Origin: Candidatus Methanomethylophilaceae archaeon
Lineage (GTDB): Archaea; Thermoplasmatota; Thermoplasmata; Methanomassiliicoccales; Methanomethylophilaceae
Assembly: GCA_028694055.1 (NCBI GenBank)
Contig: JAQUUA010000004.1
Coordinates: forward strand, 1-36,153
Length of the DNA: 36,153 nucleotides
Direction: 5' to 3'
In this document: one piece after another, positions 1 through 8,063 of the stretch
Position numbering within the stretch: the first letter of the stretch is position 1
Layout: every line of letters begins with the position of its first letter
The notes under the pieces: generated by a model
Databases searched by the model: none
What the model was told of the DNA's origin: nothing
The model's input: the letters and a program-made list of their open reading frames with translations, nothing else
Position numbers and translations under genes: made by a program

Positions 1-1423
1 CTTCGTTGCCGGTGCGGAAGGACTCCGCCAGCGTCTGCATGCGGGTGTCTTCTTCGTCGATGTAGCGGTGCAGGCGCTCCAGGATCTTCTGCTCCTGCAG
101 GAAGTGGGTGTGGGTGTTCCCACGGATGAACTGTCGGTTGTTCATGATGGCGTAATGCAGGGGCAAGGTGGTCTTCACACCCAGTATCACGTACTCGTAG
201 ATGGCGCGGCGCATCCTCTGGATGGCCTCCAGACGGTCTGACCCATAGGAACAGAGCTTGGATATCATGGAGTCGTAGTGGGCAGGGATGGTATATCCCA
301 TGTGCACACCGGAGTCCACACGGATGCCAGGTCCACCGGGGCTGCGGTATCGGAGGATCTTGCCCGGGTCGGCCCGGAAATCGTCCAATGGGTCCTCGGC
401 GTTCACCCGGCATTCGATGGCATGGCCCCGGATGCTGATGTCGTCCTGCTTCAGGGCCAGCGGTTTGCCGGCGGCGATGGCCAGCTGTTGCTTCACCAGG
501 TCCACGCCGGTGACCAGCTCGGTGATGGTGTGCTCCACCTGCAGGCGGGTGTTCATCTCCATGAAGTAATGGTTGCCTTCGGAGAAAAGGAACTCCACTG
601 TGCCGGCATTGCTGTAGCCGACGGTTCGGGCCACGGTCATGGCGGATTCGGTGATGGCTTCCCTGAGCTCATCGGTCATGACAGGGCAGGGGGACTCCTC
701 CACCAGTTTCTGGTAGCGTCTTTGGATGGAGCATTCCCGTTCGAAGAGATGGACCACTTCGCCATCGTTGTCGGCCAGGATCTGCACCTCGATATGCCGC
801 GGGTTGCGGAGATACTTCTCGATGAATATGGTGGCGTCCCCGAAAGCGGAGCCGGCGATACGTATGGCCTTCTCCAAGGCCTCCTCCAGCTCGTCCTCGG
901 AGTTCACTATTTGCATGCCGATCCCGCCCCCACCGGCGCTGGCCTTGGTGATTACAGGATAACCGATCTTCTCTGCCACTTCCCGGGCCTCGTCCAGGTC
1001 CTTGATGCCACCCTCGGTGCCCTCCAGGACCGGCACTCCGGCTTGGCGCATCAGGCGCTTGCTGCCGATCTTGGAGCCCATGGTCTCGATGACTTTGGAT
1101 CGGGGGCCTATGAACACCAGCCCCTCGTCCTCGCAGAGCTTGGCGAACTTGGAGTTCTCGGATAAGAATCCATACCCCGGATGGATGGCCTCCGCTCCCG
1201 CTTTGTGCGCTATCTCCACGATGCGTTCCATGTTGAGATAGCTGGAGGATGCCTTGCCCTCTCCGGCATGGAAGACCTCGTCAGCGTACTTCACGTGCAG
1301 GGCGTTCTTGTCTGGATCGGAGTATATGCCAACGGTCTCGATGCCCAGCTCCCGGCAGGCCCGCATGACGCGAATGGCGATCTCGCCGCGGTTGGCTATC
1401 AGTACCTTGTCGAAGTATGCCAT
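1..1423 (-). CDS. pycA: Pyruvate carboxylase subunit A (biotin carboxylase), 3' end cut by window
   Basis: This is the ATP-dependent biotin carboxylase subunit, which carboxylates the biotin carried by PycB using bicarbonate. The ORF track misses it because its stop lies outside the window. Translating the minus strand from the ATG at 1423 gives [20 protein letters not shown], the standard start of this family, followed by [10 protein letters not shown] and [15 protein letters not shown]. About 474 codons are visible; related subunits are about 450-500 residues, so only a short C-terminal piece is missing. A GGAGG Shine-Dalgarno sequence sits 8 nt before the ATG, and the gene begins 13 nt after the pycB stop, so the two are surely co-transcribed. 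An acetyl-CoA carboxylase role (accC) cannot be excluded from this subunit alone, but the PycB partner makes pyruvate carboxylase the best call. Confidence 0.93.
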   Translation of the reverse strand, partial: MAYFDKVLIANRGEIAIRVMRACRELGIETVGIYSDPDKNALHVKYADEVFHAGEGKASSSYLNMERIVEIAHKAGAEAIHPGYGFLSENSKFAKLCEDEGLVFIGPRSKVIETMGSKIGSKRLMRQAGVPVLEGTEGGIKDLDEAREVAEKIGYPVITKASAGGGGIGMQIVNSEDELEEALEKAIRIAGSAFGDATIFIEKYLRNPRHIEVQILADNDGEVVHLFERECSIQRRYQKLVEESPCPVMTDELREAITESAMTVARTVGYSNAGTVEFLFSEGNHYFMEMNTRLQVEHTITELVTGVDLVKQQLAIAAGKPLALKQDDISIRGHAIECRVNAEDPLDDFRADPGKILRYRSPGGPGIRVDSGVHMGYTIPAHYDSMISKLCSYGSDRLEAIQRMRRAIYEYVILGVKTTLPLHYAIMNNRQFIRGNTHTHFLQEQKILERLHRYIDEEDTRMQTLAESFRTGNE

Positions 1424-1436
1424 GTGCGGAGCCTCC

Positions 1437-3173
1437 TCAGTCCACCAGCATCATGGTGTCGCCGCTCTGCACCAGGTCCCCGTTGGAAACGAAGATGTCC
1501 CTTACCGTTCCATCCCGAGGGCTGCGGAAAGGGTTCTCCATCTTCATGGCCTCCAATATGACCAAAGTGTCGCCCTTCTTCACCTTGCTTCCGCGCTGTA
1601 CGGGGATCTTGAGTACGATCCCGGTCATGTTGCTCTTGACCCCTCCAGGGAGGTCAGGGGCGGGAGGGGCCTTCTCGGCGCTGCCTTTGGATTCGGAAAC
1701 GGCGCCGTCCACGGAGACGATGCGCACCGAGAACATCTCCCCGTCCACCTCCACTTGCATGGAGGAGGGCATGGCCACGGCGGGAGCCAAGGTGCCGGGT
1801 TTCGGAGGAAGGCATTCACACTTCCTCTCTCCCTTCAGGAAGGATGGGGCCACAGCGGGGTATATGATGTAGCTGAGGACGTCCTCCTCCTTCTTCACGA
1901 AGCCCATGTCCATGGCTTCTTTCTTCATCTTCTCGTAGATGGGTTCCAAGAGGTCAGCGGGACGAACGGTGACCACCTCCGCATCACCGATGATGTGGCG
2001 GCGGATCTGCTCCGAGATGGTTTTAGGGGGTTTCCCGTACAATCCCAGGACATAGTCCTTGACTTCTTTGGTGACATTCATGTACCTCTCTCCGGCCAGC
2101 ACGTTCAGGATGGCTTGGGTTCCTACAATCTGGCTGGTGGGGGTAACCAAGGGTGGGAATCCCAGGTCCTCACGTACCTGGGGTATCTCCAGAAGCACCT
2201 CTTCCAAACGGTCGTAGGCGTCCTGTTCCTTCAATTGGGAGATCATGTTGGATATCATTCCCCCTGGGAGCTGATAGAGCAGCACACCGGAGTCCACTCG
2301 CTCTGAGATGGGGTCCACCAGGCCACCGTACTTCTCTCTGAGCTCCATGCAGAGGCCACGGGGCTTCATCAGCCCGTTCAGGTCGATGCCGGTGTCCCTA
2401 GCGGTCCCCTGCACGGCGGCGATGATGCTCTCCGTGGGCGGCTGGGAGGTGCCGAAGGCGAAGGGAGACATGGCGGTGTCCACGATGTCCACGCCAGCCT
2501 CAATGGCCGCCTGATAGCTCATGGGCGCCAAGCCGCTGGTGGAGTGGGAGTGCAGACATACCATGATGTCCAATTTGTCCTTAATGCCGGAGACGATCTC
2601 CACCGCGGCCTGAGGGGTTATGAGGCCAGCCATGTCCTTGATGGCGATGGAGTCGCATTCCAATGCGTAAAGGTCCTCCGCCATCTTGATGAAAGTGGCA
2701 CTGTCGTGCACCGGGCTGGTGGTGTAGCAAATGGTCCCCTGCAGATGCGCACCGTTGTTATGGACCTCCACCATGGACTTCTTCATGTTCCGGAGGTCGT
2801 TAAGGGCGTCGAATACCCGGAAGATGTCCACTCCGTTGTAGGAGGCGGCAGCCACGAACTTCTCCACCACGTCGTCAGGGTAATGGCGATAGCCAACCAG
2901 GTTCTGACCGCGCAGCAACATCTGGATAGGGGTCTTGTCCAGAACGCTCTTGAGCTTCCTCAGGCGTTCCCAAGGGTCCTCCGCCAGGAATCGCATGCTG
3001 GTGTCGAAGGTTGCCCCTCCCCAGGCCTCCAGGGAGAAGAATCCCCGGGAATCCATGCTCTGGGCGAAGTCCAGCATATCGTCCGTGCGCATGCGGGTAG
3101 CGATCAACGACTGATGGGCATCACGTAGGGTCGTGTCGGTTACCTTTAGTCTGGTCGTGGTTTTAGGGGACAT
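1437..3173 (-). CDS. pycB: Pyruvate carboxylase subunit B (carboxyltransferase plus biotinyl domain)
   Basis: This subunit transfers the carboxyl group from biotin to pyruvate, giving oxaloacetate. The N-terminal HMGL-like carboxyltransferase domain starts with [15 protein letters not shown] conserved carboxylase domain follows, and the C-terminal biotinyl domain carries EAMKMEN with the biotinylated lysine at about K544 of 578. The ORF track extends to 3224, but the extra 17 residues resemble nothing in the family. The ATG at 3173 ([18 protein letters not shown]) is the likely start, although no strong Shine-Dalgarno sequence precedes it. pycA follows 13 nt downstream, and the biotin transporter and ligase genes lie just upstream on the same strand. 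An oxaloacetate decarboxylase alpha subunit has the same architecture, but no membrane beta/gamma subunit is nearby. Confidence 0.94.
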   Translation of the reverse strand: MSPKTTTRLKVTDTTLRDAHQSLIATRMRTDDMLDFAQSMDSRGFFSLEAWGGATFDTSMRFLAEDPWERLRKLKSVLDKTPIQMLLRGQNLVGYRHYPDDVVEKFVAAASYNGVDIFRVFDALNDLRNMKKSMVEVHNNGAHLQGTICYTTSPVHDSATFIKMAEDLYALECDSIAIKDMAGLITPQAAVEIVSGIKDKLDIMVCLHSHSTSGLAPMSYQAAIEAGVDIVDTAMSPFAFGTSQPPTESIIAAVQGTARDTGIDLNGLMKPRGLCMELREKYGGLVDPISERVDSGVLLYQLPGGMISNMISQLKEQDAYDRLEEVLLEIPQVREDLGFPPLVTPTSQIVGTQAILNVLAGERYMNVTKEVKDYVLGLYGKPPKTISEQIRRHIIGDAEVVTVRPADLLEPIYEKMKKEAMDMGFVKKEEDVLSYIIYPAVAPSFLKGERKCECLPPKPGTLAPAVAMPSSMQVEVDGEMFSVRIVSVDGAVSESKGSAEKAPPAPDLPGGVKSNMTGIVLKIPVQRGSKVKKGDTLVILEAMKMENPFRSPRDGTVRDIFVSNGDLVQSGDTMMLVD

Positions 3174-3240
3174 GAGAGTGACTCGGTGAGTTGTGAAAAA
3201 AACTGTTTCAGCGTAAATCTTCAATACAGTATTAAAGATT
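3174..3240 (-). promoter_or_regulatory. Probable pycB promoter region
   Basis: This 67-bp AT-rich gap lies between the ecfT stop and the pycB ATG. Read on the minus strand it contains a TATA-like CTTTAATA around 3230-3238, about 60 bp before the ATG, which predicts a leader of roughly 30 nt. pycBA may therefore be transcribed independently of the transporter genes as well as by read-through. This is an inference from sequence only. Confidence 0.45.
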
Positions 3241-3873
3241 TTAGTAATAAGACAAAATCGCAGTAGTTAACACCAATAACGATGACAAAGCCAGCAGATA
3301 ATCGATTCTTGCGGTGTGGAAGTGCGGCTCTATCTCACCTCCACGAATGTAGCCCCTTACCGTGAGCATCTTCGCCATCTCTTCCGTGCGCCGGAGCTGG
3401 TTCATGACGATATTGGCCGCCAGAGGGAGGATGGAGAACACCGAGAACTTCATCCCCTTCACGGCCATGGCCTGACGCACTTGCTGTATATCCTGCTTGA
3501 TCAATCCCAGGCTCTGCATCCCCATCTCCGCGGTGAGGCCGATATCGAATCCGATCCGCTTCCCCATCAGCCACACTGAGACATCCAGTAGCTCTCCGTC
3601 CTGCCTCTGGCTGTAGGCCCAGGCAGCTATGAGCAGTATGGCTATCATGCGTACCATGTAAGAGAATCCCTCTCCTCCGCTCAGCTCCGACACTAAGGAT
3701 GTGATGGCAATCATCACCATCACCCAGAGGAGTATACGGGGGTGGGGCAAGGCCTTCCAACGCGGTGTGAGCAGGAGCCACCAAGCCAGAGTCGCCAGTG
3801 CCCCATAGAGACTGATGAATGCCCCGGCGGAAAGCACTATGGTGGTCAGGATCCTCAATCTCGCATCCTGCAT
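3241..3873 (-). CDS. ecfT: ECF transporter T component (CbiQ/EcfT family), biotin uptake
   Basis: This is the membrane scaffold of an energy-coupling factor transporter, linking the two ATPases to the substrate-binding BioY. The 210-residue product has hydrophobic segments at about residues 7-33, 46-60, 75-87 and 190-208. Its cytoplasmic helical region holds the two coupling motifs of this family, seen here as VKG (in RQAMAVKGMKF) and VRG (in AKMLTVRGY). The first is thus a Lys variant of the usual X-R-G. The gene overlaps the preceding ATPase gene by 19 bp and ends the transporter block. BioY upstream makes biotin the likely substrate. The equivalent gene in bacterial biotin systems is bioN. 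Confidence 0.88.
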   Translation of the reverse strand: MQDARLRILTTIVLSAGAFISLYGALATLAWWLLLTPRWKALPHPRILLWVMVMIAITSLVSELSGGEGFSYMVRMIAILLIAAWAYSQRQDGELLDVSVWLMGKRIGFDIGLTAEMGMQSLGLIKQDIQQVRQAMAVKGMKFSVFSILPLAANIVMNQLRRTEEMAKMLTVRGYIRGGEIEPHFHTARIDYLLALSSLLVLTTAILSYY

Positions 3874-4547
3874 ATGGCCTCCCTGGCGTCCTTATGGGTG
3901 ATGTTCTCCGGTCTGGCCCCCGACTGCAATGTTTGACGAATGTAGGGGGGAGCCCCTTGCCATGCCGCTATGGATCCCGGCACCGTTCCATGATGGATGA
4001 GACGTCCGTATTCCACATGCGACAAGGTATCGACCCGGGGCAAAACCGACCTCTCGTGGGAGAACAACAATGTTATCTTCCCTTTTCGGTCTTCGATGGC
4101 CCGGCAAAGCTGGCTCTTGGCCACGCAGTCCAGGGAGCTGAAGGGTTCGTCGAGGATCAGGAGGTCGGGGTCCCGAGCCAGGACACAGGCTAGATTGAGT
4201 CTCTTCAGGCCGCCCCGGCTGAGATGCAGAGGATCGCTGCCTCTCCGATCATCCAAACCGATTCCAGGAAGCACTTGCTCAGGGTCCAGGCCCCATGAGC
4301 GGACCTCATCATCCAGTCTCGAGGCGGTGATATGGTGCTCTGGGAACTGGAAAGACATCAGCACATCCCCCACTCCTTCCTTGTCCAAGCGACCTTGGTA
4401 AGGAATCAGTGACGCCATGGCCAAGGCCAAGGTGGTCTTGCCGCTCCCCACCTGTCCGCTTATCATGTGCACCCCTGGGCCGAATGAGGCTTGGCAAGCA
4501 ACTTGGAACCCGCCTCTTGCCACAATTATGTCCATCTCCATCCTCAT
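3855..4547 (-). CDS. ecfA2: ECF transporter ATPase, second copy (altered signature motif)
   Basis: This is an ABC-type ATPase of the biotin ECF transporter, 230 residues long. Visible motifs are Walker A GQVGSGKTT (about 31-39), Q-loop FQFPEHH (Q67), Walker B LLILDE (about 129-134) and the H-loop histidine in FSHE (H164). The ABC signature is LSRGG (109-113) instead of LSGGQ/E, with Arg replacing the first glycine. The family forms a head-to-tail dimer, so this damaged signature would face the ATP bound by the other subunit. The gene overlaps its partner by 4 bp and ecfT by 19 bp. About 60 C-terminal residues after the H-loop match the usual EcfA length. Confidence 0.88.
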   Translation of the reverse strand: MRMEMDIIVARGGFQVACQASFGPGVHMISGQVGSGKTTLALAMASLIPYQGRLDKEGVGDVLMSFQFPEHHITASRLDDEVRSWGLDPEQVLPGIGLDDRRGSDPLHLSRGGLKRLNLACVLARDPDLLILDEPFSSLDCVAKSQLCRAIEDRKGKITLLFSHERSVLPRVDTLSHVEYGRLIHHGTVPGSIAAWQGAPPYIRQTLQSGARPENITHKDAREAICRMRD

Positions 4548-5212
4548 GGTCCCATCCTCCAGCTGTTTGGATAGAAACAGCTCCCTTCCAGGGCGTGGAA
4601 GACCTCCTGAGGGGGGCCATGCTGGACCACTCTCCCGTTATCCAGGAACAGCACCTCATCCGCTTTCGCTGCCAGATCCATGTCCTGGGTGCAGAAGACA
4701 GTCTGGAATCCGGAATGCAAGATGGAATCAGAAATCAAAGAAGCGCATCTTTCGTCCAGATGGCTGTCCACTTCGTCCAGTATCAGCAGCCTTGGGGGAT
4801 TCACCACCGCCGCGGCATAGGCCACCAGGGCCTTCTCCCCTCCAGAGAGCTCTGCAGTGGCCCTGTCCCATAGATGCAAGGCCCCTAGGGACCGCATGGT
4901 CTCCCGGGCCATGCGCTCAGCCTCTGCTACCGGTACATATGTGAATCGCAAAGAGGAGCATACTTCATCAAACACCCGTGAGAACAGTATGGTGTGGTCT
5001 GGGAACTCTCCCACCCATCCTACCCGCAGCGTCCGAGGCTCTTCCCCGTCCACGGTGATGCTTCCTTCTTTTGGCCGGTCGATGCCTGCCAAGAGTTCCA
5101 GCAGGCTGGTCTTGCCTGCACCGTTCCTCCCGATCAGGGCTACCTTCGGTCCAGCGATGGTCAAGGAAGGTATCTCCAGGAGATGATGTCTGAGTCCCTC
5201 GATATGGATCAT
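4544..5212 (-). CDS. ecfA1: ECF transporter ATPase, first copy (H-loop His and Q-loop Gln replaced)
   Basis: This is the other ABC-type ATPase of the biotin ECF transporter, 222 residues long. Walker A is GRNGAGKTS (28-36), the signature LSGGE (122-126) is intact, and Walker B LLILDE (142-147) keeps its catalytic Glu. Two positions are unusual. The Q-loop reads GEFPDH, so Glu69 aligns with Gln67 of the second ATPase. The H-loop reads CTQDMD, so Gln176 replaces the switch histidine. The start ATG overlaps the bioY stop as ATGA, and the end overlaps the second ATPase by 4 bp, so the block is translationally coupled. The assignment to biotin uptake rests on BioY next to it. Confidence 0.88.
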   Translation of the reverse strand: MIHIEGLRHHLLEIPSLTIAGPKVALIGRNGAGKTSLLELLAGIDRPKEGSITVDGEEPRTLRVGWVGEFPDHTILFSRVFDEVCSSLRFTYVPVAEAERMARETMRSLGALHLWDRATAELSGGEKALVAYAAAVVNPPRLLILDEVDSHLDERCASLISDSILHSGFQTVFCTQDMDLAAKADEVLFLDNGRVVQHGPPQEVFHALEGSCFYPNSWRMGP

Positions 5213-5721
5213 TCCAACCTCTTTCCGATACGGTAGGCGGCAAAGAGCTTCACTGCGTCACCTGGGATGAACGGGACGGCCCCCAGCAAGAACGATTCCA
5301 GTAAAGGTATGGAAGCCGAGAATGAAAGCCAGGAGACCCCGCAGGCGTATATGGCCAAGGTGGCTAGAATCAGGCCGCCTATCCGTACAGAACGGCTCTC
5401 GCTCTCGTACGATAAGCCGGCCAGAGCAGCTGCCGGGATGAATCCTATCAGGAAACCTCCCGTTGGGCCCAGCAGGACGCCCACTCCCGCCGTGCCGTTA
5501 TGGAACAGAGGCAGGTTCAAGGCTCCTAGGGCCACGTAGAGGAGGACGGGTATGGCGGCATGCTTCCTCATCACCACGCCGGCCAGCAGCACGAAGAAGG
5601 TCTGCAGGGTCAGAGGCACGGGGAAGAACGGGATGGACACCCAGCTTCCTGCCGCGATGAGGGCGATGAACGTGGCGCTATAGGAAAGAAGGCTGGCGCG
5701 GTTCACATTCTCCACGCTCAT
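5209..5721 (-). CDS. bioY: BioY, biotin-binding S component of the ECF transporter
   Basis: This is the substrate-capture membrane protein for biotin. The roughly 170-residue, strongly hydrophobic product shows the BioY landmarks PFFPVPLTLQTFFVLLAG near the N-terminus, LGPTGGFLIGF in the middle and PFIPGDAVKLFAAY near the C-terminus. About six membrane segments are expected. The ORF track starts at a GTG at 5724; the ATG directly after it (5721) is the more natural start, and the two differ by one residue. The gene lies 34 nt after birA and overlaps the first ATPase by 4 bp. This placement ties the ECF module to biotin and not to another vitamin. Confidence 0.95.
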   Translation of the reverse strand: MSVENVNRASLLSYSATFIALIAAGSWVSIPFFPVPLTLQTFFVLLAGVVMRKHAAIPVLLYVALGALNLPLFHNGTAGVGVLLGPTGGFLIGFIPAAALAGLSYESESRSVRIGGLILATLAIYACGVSWLSFSASIPLLESFLLGAVPFIPGDAVKLFAAYRIGKRLE

Positions 5722-5755
5722 CACCTATCCGGAAGCCTTCTGAGCCGTGGGGCGT

Positions 5756-6763
5756 CTAGAAGATGTCCCCGGCGAACACTTTCTCGATGACCCCGTTGTC
5801 CTTGCGGACCAAGAGGGCGCCGTGTCTATCGATTCCCACGGCCTCCCCTCGCACCGTCTTCAACAGGGTCTTGACCTGCACACGGCGGTTCAGGGACAGG
5901 CAGATGCTCTTCCACTCCCTCAGGATGGTGTCGTACTCCCCGCTCTCCAGTTGCAGGATGCGCAACTCCAGCTCCTTGAGGACCCTGGCCAGCAGTCGGT
6001 TCCGGTCTATGGTCTCGCCCATCTCGTCCTTCAGGGACACGGCAATGTCCCGCACCTCTTCAGGGAGGTCGGCGATATCGATGTTGGCATCTATGCCCAT
6101 CCCCAGGAGGACGTAGTTCACCTCATCGTCATCCACGGAAATCTCCTGCAGTAACCCTGCCACCTTCTTGGAGCCGATGAAGATGTCGTTAGGCCACTTT
6201 ATGAGGGCGCCGATGTCGTACTCCCTGCGGATGGCACGGGCTATGGCCACAGAGCCAGCCATGGTGACCATGAACAAGCGGTCCACTGGTATCTTGGGCT
6301 TCAAGAGGACCGTGGCCCATATGCCCCCTCGGGGCGAGAACCATTCCCGTCCCATGCGCCCCTGTCCTCCAGTCTGCTCCTCTGCCAGAACAACCAATCC
6401 ATGCAGCTCTTGGGGGTCGCCCTTCTCGGCCATGTCCTTGGCGATGGACAAGGTGGACGGGGTGTTGTCGCGGTAGACGGCCTGATGGCCGATGAAACGG
6501 GTGCGGAGTTGGCGCTTAAGCTCGTATGGCAGGAGAAGGTCGCTACGCCCAATCAGACGGTGGCCTTCGGCAGAGGACTCGATGTCATAACCTAGGCTGG
6601 ACAAGTCCTCAATCAATGCCGCCACCTCGGACGGGTCCACCCCCAGCGTCTCTGCCATCGCCGTGCTGGGGACGGCTTGCTCTGTGCCCTCAAGCATGCC
6701 CAAAGCCTCAAATGCCTTCTCATTCATCTCAAACACCTTCTTCCCAAGTGGTGAACGGGTCAT
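5756..6763 (-). CDS. birA: Biotin--protein ligase with N-terminal winged helix (BirA, group II)
   Basis: This enzyme activates biotin with ATP and attaches it to the lysine of the PycB biotinyl domain. The ligase core shows GGQGRMGREWFSP (about 132-144, the biotinyl-AMP loop), KWPND (189-193) and KKVAGLLQE (199-207), then the small C-terminal domain. Residues 13-75 look like a winged helix-turn-helix, as in bifunctional ligase/repressors, so it may also repress this gene block when biotin is plentiful. The start is uncertain. ATG 6763 has only an overlapping GGTGA, while the in-frame ATG at 6727 (MNEKAFEALGML) has GGTG about 8 nt upstream and fits the usual N-terminus. It is the first gene of the biotin block. 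Confidence 0.94.
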   Translation of the reverse strand: MTRSPLGKKVFEMNEKAFEALGMLEGTEQAVPSTAMAETLGVDPSEVAALIEDLSSLGYDIESSAEGHRLIGRSDLLLPYELKRQLRTRFIGHQAVYRDNTPSTLSIAKDMAEKGDPQELHGLVVLAEEQTGGQGRMGREWFSPRGGIWATVLLKPKIPVDRLFMVTMAGSVAIARAIRREYDIGALIKWPNDIFIGSKKVAGLLQEISVDDDEVNYVLLGMGIDANIDIADLPEEVRDIAVSLKDEMGETIDRNRLLARVLKELELRILQLESGEYDTILREWKSICLSLNRRVQVKTLLKTVRGEAVGIDRHGALLVRKDNGVIEKVFAGDIF

Positions 6764-6942
6764 TCACCGGGGAGCGCAGATGAGGTGAGATCCTCGTTCG
6801 GATACCAAGTATGCGCCTCATCCGTATCATCCCCGTTTGATACTATGTATTAGGTTGTTTATCAGTTTATTGATGTCAATCAGGATTTAATGTCCCAATA
6901 AGGCCAATGGCTCACGGCAACGAAGCAGGGGATGAACATCCC
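6764..6942 (-). promoter_or_regulatory. Intergenic region upstream of birA with possible promoter and operator
   Basis: This 179-bp gap lies between the HAD-like gene and birA, both on the minus strand. Its distal half (6840-6900) is AT-rich and offers TATA-like stretches on the minus strand, such as AATAAACTG and CTAATACATA. It contains a short perfect inverted repeat ATTGA-TG-TCAAT (6869-6880). GATGAGG (6779-6785) and CCTCATC (6816-6822) form a second, widely spaced inverted pair. Because BirA has a helix-turn-helix, either could be an autoregulatory site. No gene or RNA was recognised here. Confidence 0.35.
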
Positions 6943-8061
6943 TTAGGTGAGGTCGCCGCCACGGCCGTAGAGCTTCATGCGATACAGCTCGCTCCGGAAA
7001 GCCACATCATCGACGTTGTGACGGTCCACACGTATCACCGGAGGGAGCTCCTCCGGGAAGACGTGCAGCATCTCCTTCAGAAGGTAACGGTCCGGGAAAT
7101 CCGTTTTCTCCAAGCTTTCCCGGTCCCAGGCATCCACCAGGTCATAGACTGCCTCCAGTCCTCCGTTGTAGAAGGCAGCGGCCAGAACCGACACCACCAC
7201 GGCATGCGGCGCCATGACGGCTACGTTGGATTCCCTCACCGCATAGGCGTTCCCGTTGAACGACACCGACAACCCGCCGGAGTCCCGTACCAGGTCCATG
7301 GCCTGGAAGTCAGTTATACCTCCGCCCACGTACATGGTTTCGTCCAGATCTATCATGGTCTTGCGGCGGACGTCCAGGACGGAGTAGGCTTTCTCATTGC
7401 CCCCTATAGGGTTCACAGAGCCCACCAGCTCGTGCACGTCCATGGTCAGCATGTAATCCCAGAAGATCTCGTCCAGACGTGTTATTGTGGCTTGGTCGCG
7501 GGAGGAGAAATCGGAAAGCCCCACGGCAGCCGCCGGTATCTCTGGCACCGGCATGGCGGAGATCTCTTCCGCCAGATCGCGTATCTCCTTCTTCTCCAGG
7601 TCGTCCACCTCCACAGAATCCATCTGCATCTGGGTACAGTAGACGTTGCTGAAGGGGAAGTCTATCTCGTCGCATACGGCCATCATATGATGTTCGTAGG
7701 CGTTGGTGATGATGAATGAGGGCATCAAGCTGTTTAGGTAGCGCATGGTCTTGGCGGCACCTTGAACGAGGTCAAGCCTGTCCCGGGAGAACTTGAGTAT
7801 GGAGCTGTCCGTGGCCCCATAGGCGCACAGGAATGGGAGTACGAGCTTCAGGGTGTCGCCCGCTTTGTAGTTCTCTCGGTTGAATACATAGGATTGGATG
7901 TCATCGTAGCGGGATACGATGCTGAAGAGACGGTCCCCGTCAGGGACGAAGCTCTCACAGAGTTGGTAGGCATTGTCGTTGTTGGTCACCAGTCCTCGGC
8001 ATGTGCCAATGAACTGCTTGTTCTCGATTAGACCCAGCTCCTCCAAGGGATTGAACTCCAT
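6943..8061 (-). CDS. EhaR-like HAD-superfamily protein, probably catalytically inactive
   Basis: The 372-residue product resembles the archaeal HAD family often annotated as energy-converting hydrogenase subunit R (COG4030-like, from memory). Shared stretches are NDNAYQL, FVPDGDRLFSIVSRYDDI, YKAGDTLKLVLPFLCAYG and SGGLSVSFNGNAYAVRE. HAD enzymes need an Asp nucleophile in motif I (DxD/DxE) and an acidic motif IV (GDS..D). Here motif I reads FIGTCRG, with Thr and Arg at the acidic positions, and motif IV reads VGGGITD, losing the first Asp. It therefore looks like a pseudoenzyme with an otherwise intact fold. It starts 2 nt after the formyltransferase stop, so the two should act together. No hydrogenase genes are nearby. 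Confidence 0.7.
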   Translation of the reverse strand: MEFNPLEELGLIENKQFIGTCRGLVTNNDNAYQLCESFVPDGDRLFSIVSRYDDIQSYVFNRENYKAGDTLKLVLPFLCAYGATDSSILKFSRDRLDLVQGAAKTMRYLNSLMPSFIITNAYEHHMMAVCDEIDFPFSNVYCTQMQMDSVEVDDLEKKEIRDLAEEISAMPVPEIPAAAVGLSDFSSRDQATITRLDEIFWDYMLTMDVHELVGSVNPIGGNEKAYSVLDVRRKTMIDLDETMYVGGGITDFQAMDLVRDSGGLSVSFNGNAYAVRESNVAVMAPHAVVVSVLAAAFYNGGLEAVYDLVDAWDRESLEKTDFPDRYLLKEMLHVFPEELPPVIRVDRHNVDDVAFRSELYRMKLYGRGGDLT

Positions 8062-8063
8062 GT

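Noticed and set aside
278-1165. 295-residue plus-strand ORF
   Set aside because: It is antisense to pycA, whose translation is clearly biotin carboxylase; the plus-strand product is His/Gly/Leu-rich shadow sequence with no recognisable domain.
1254-2306. 350-residue plus-strand ORF
   Set aside because: Antisense to pycB and the pycA start; shadow composition and no Shine-Dalgarno sequence or family resemblance.
6943-8061. Membership in an energy-converting hydrogenase (EhaR) operon
   Set aside because: No hydrogenase subunit gene lies in the window; the EhaR name reflects family resemblance only.
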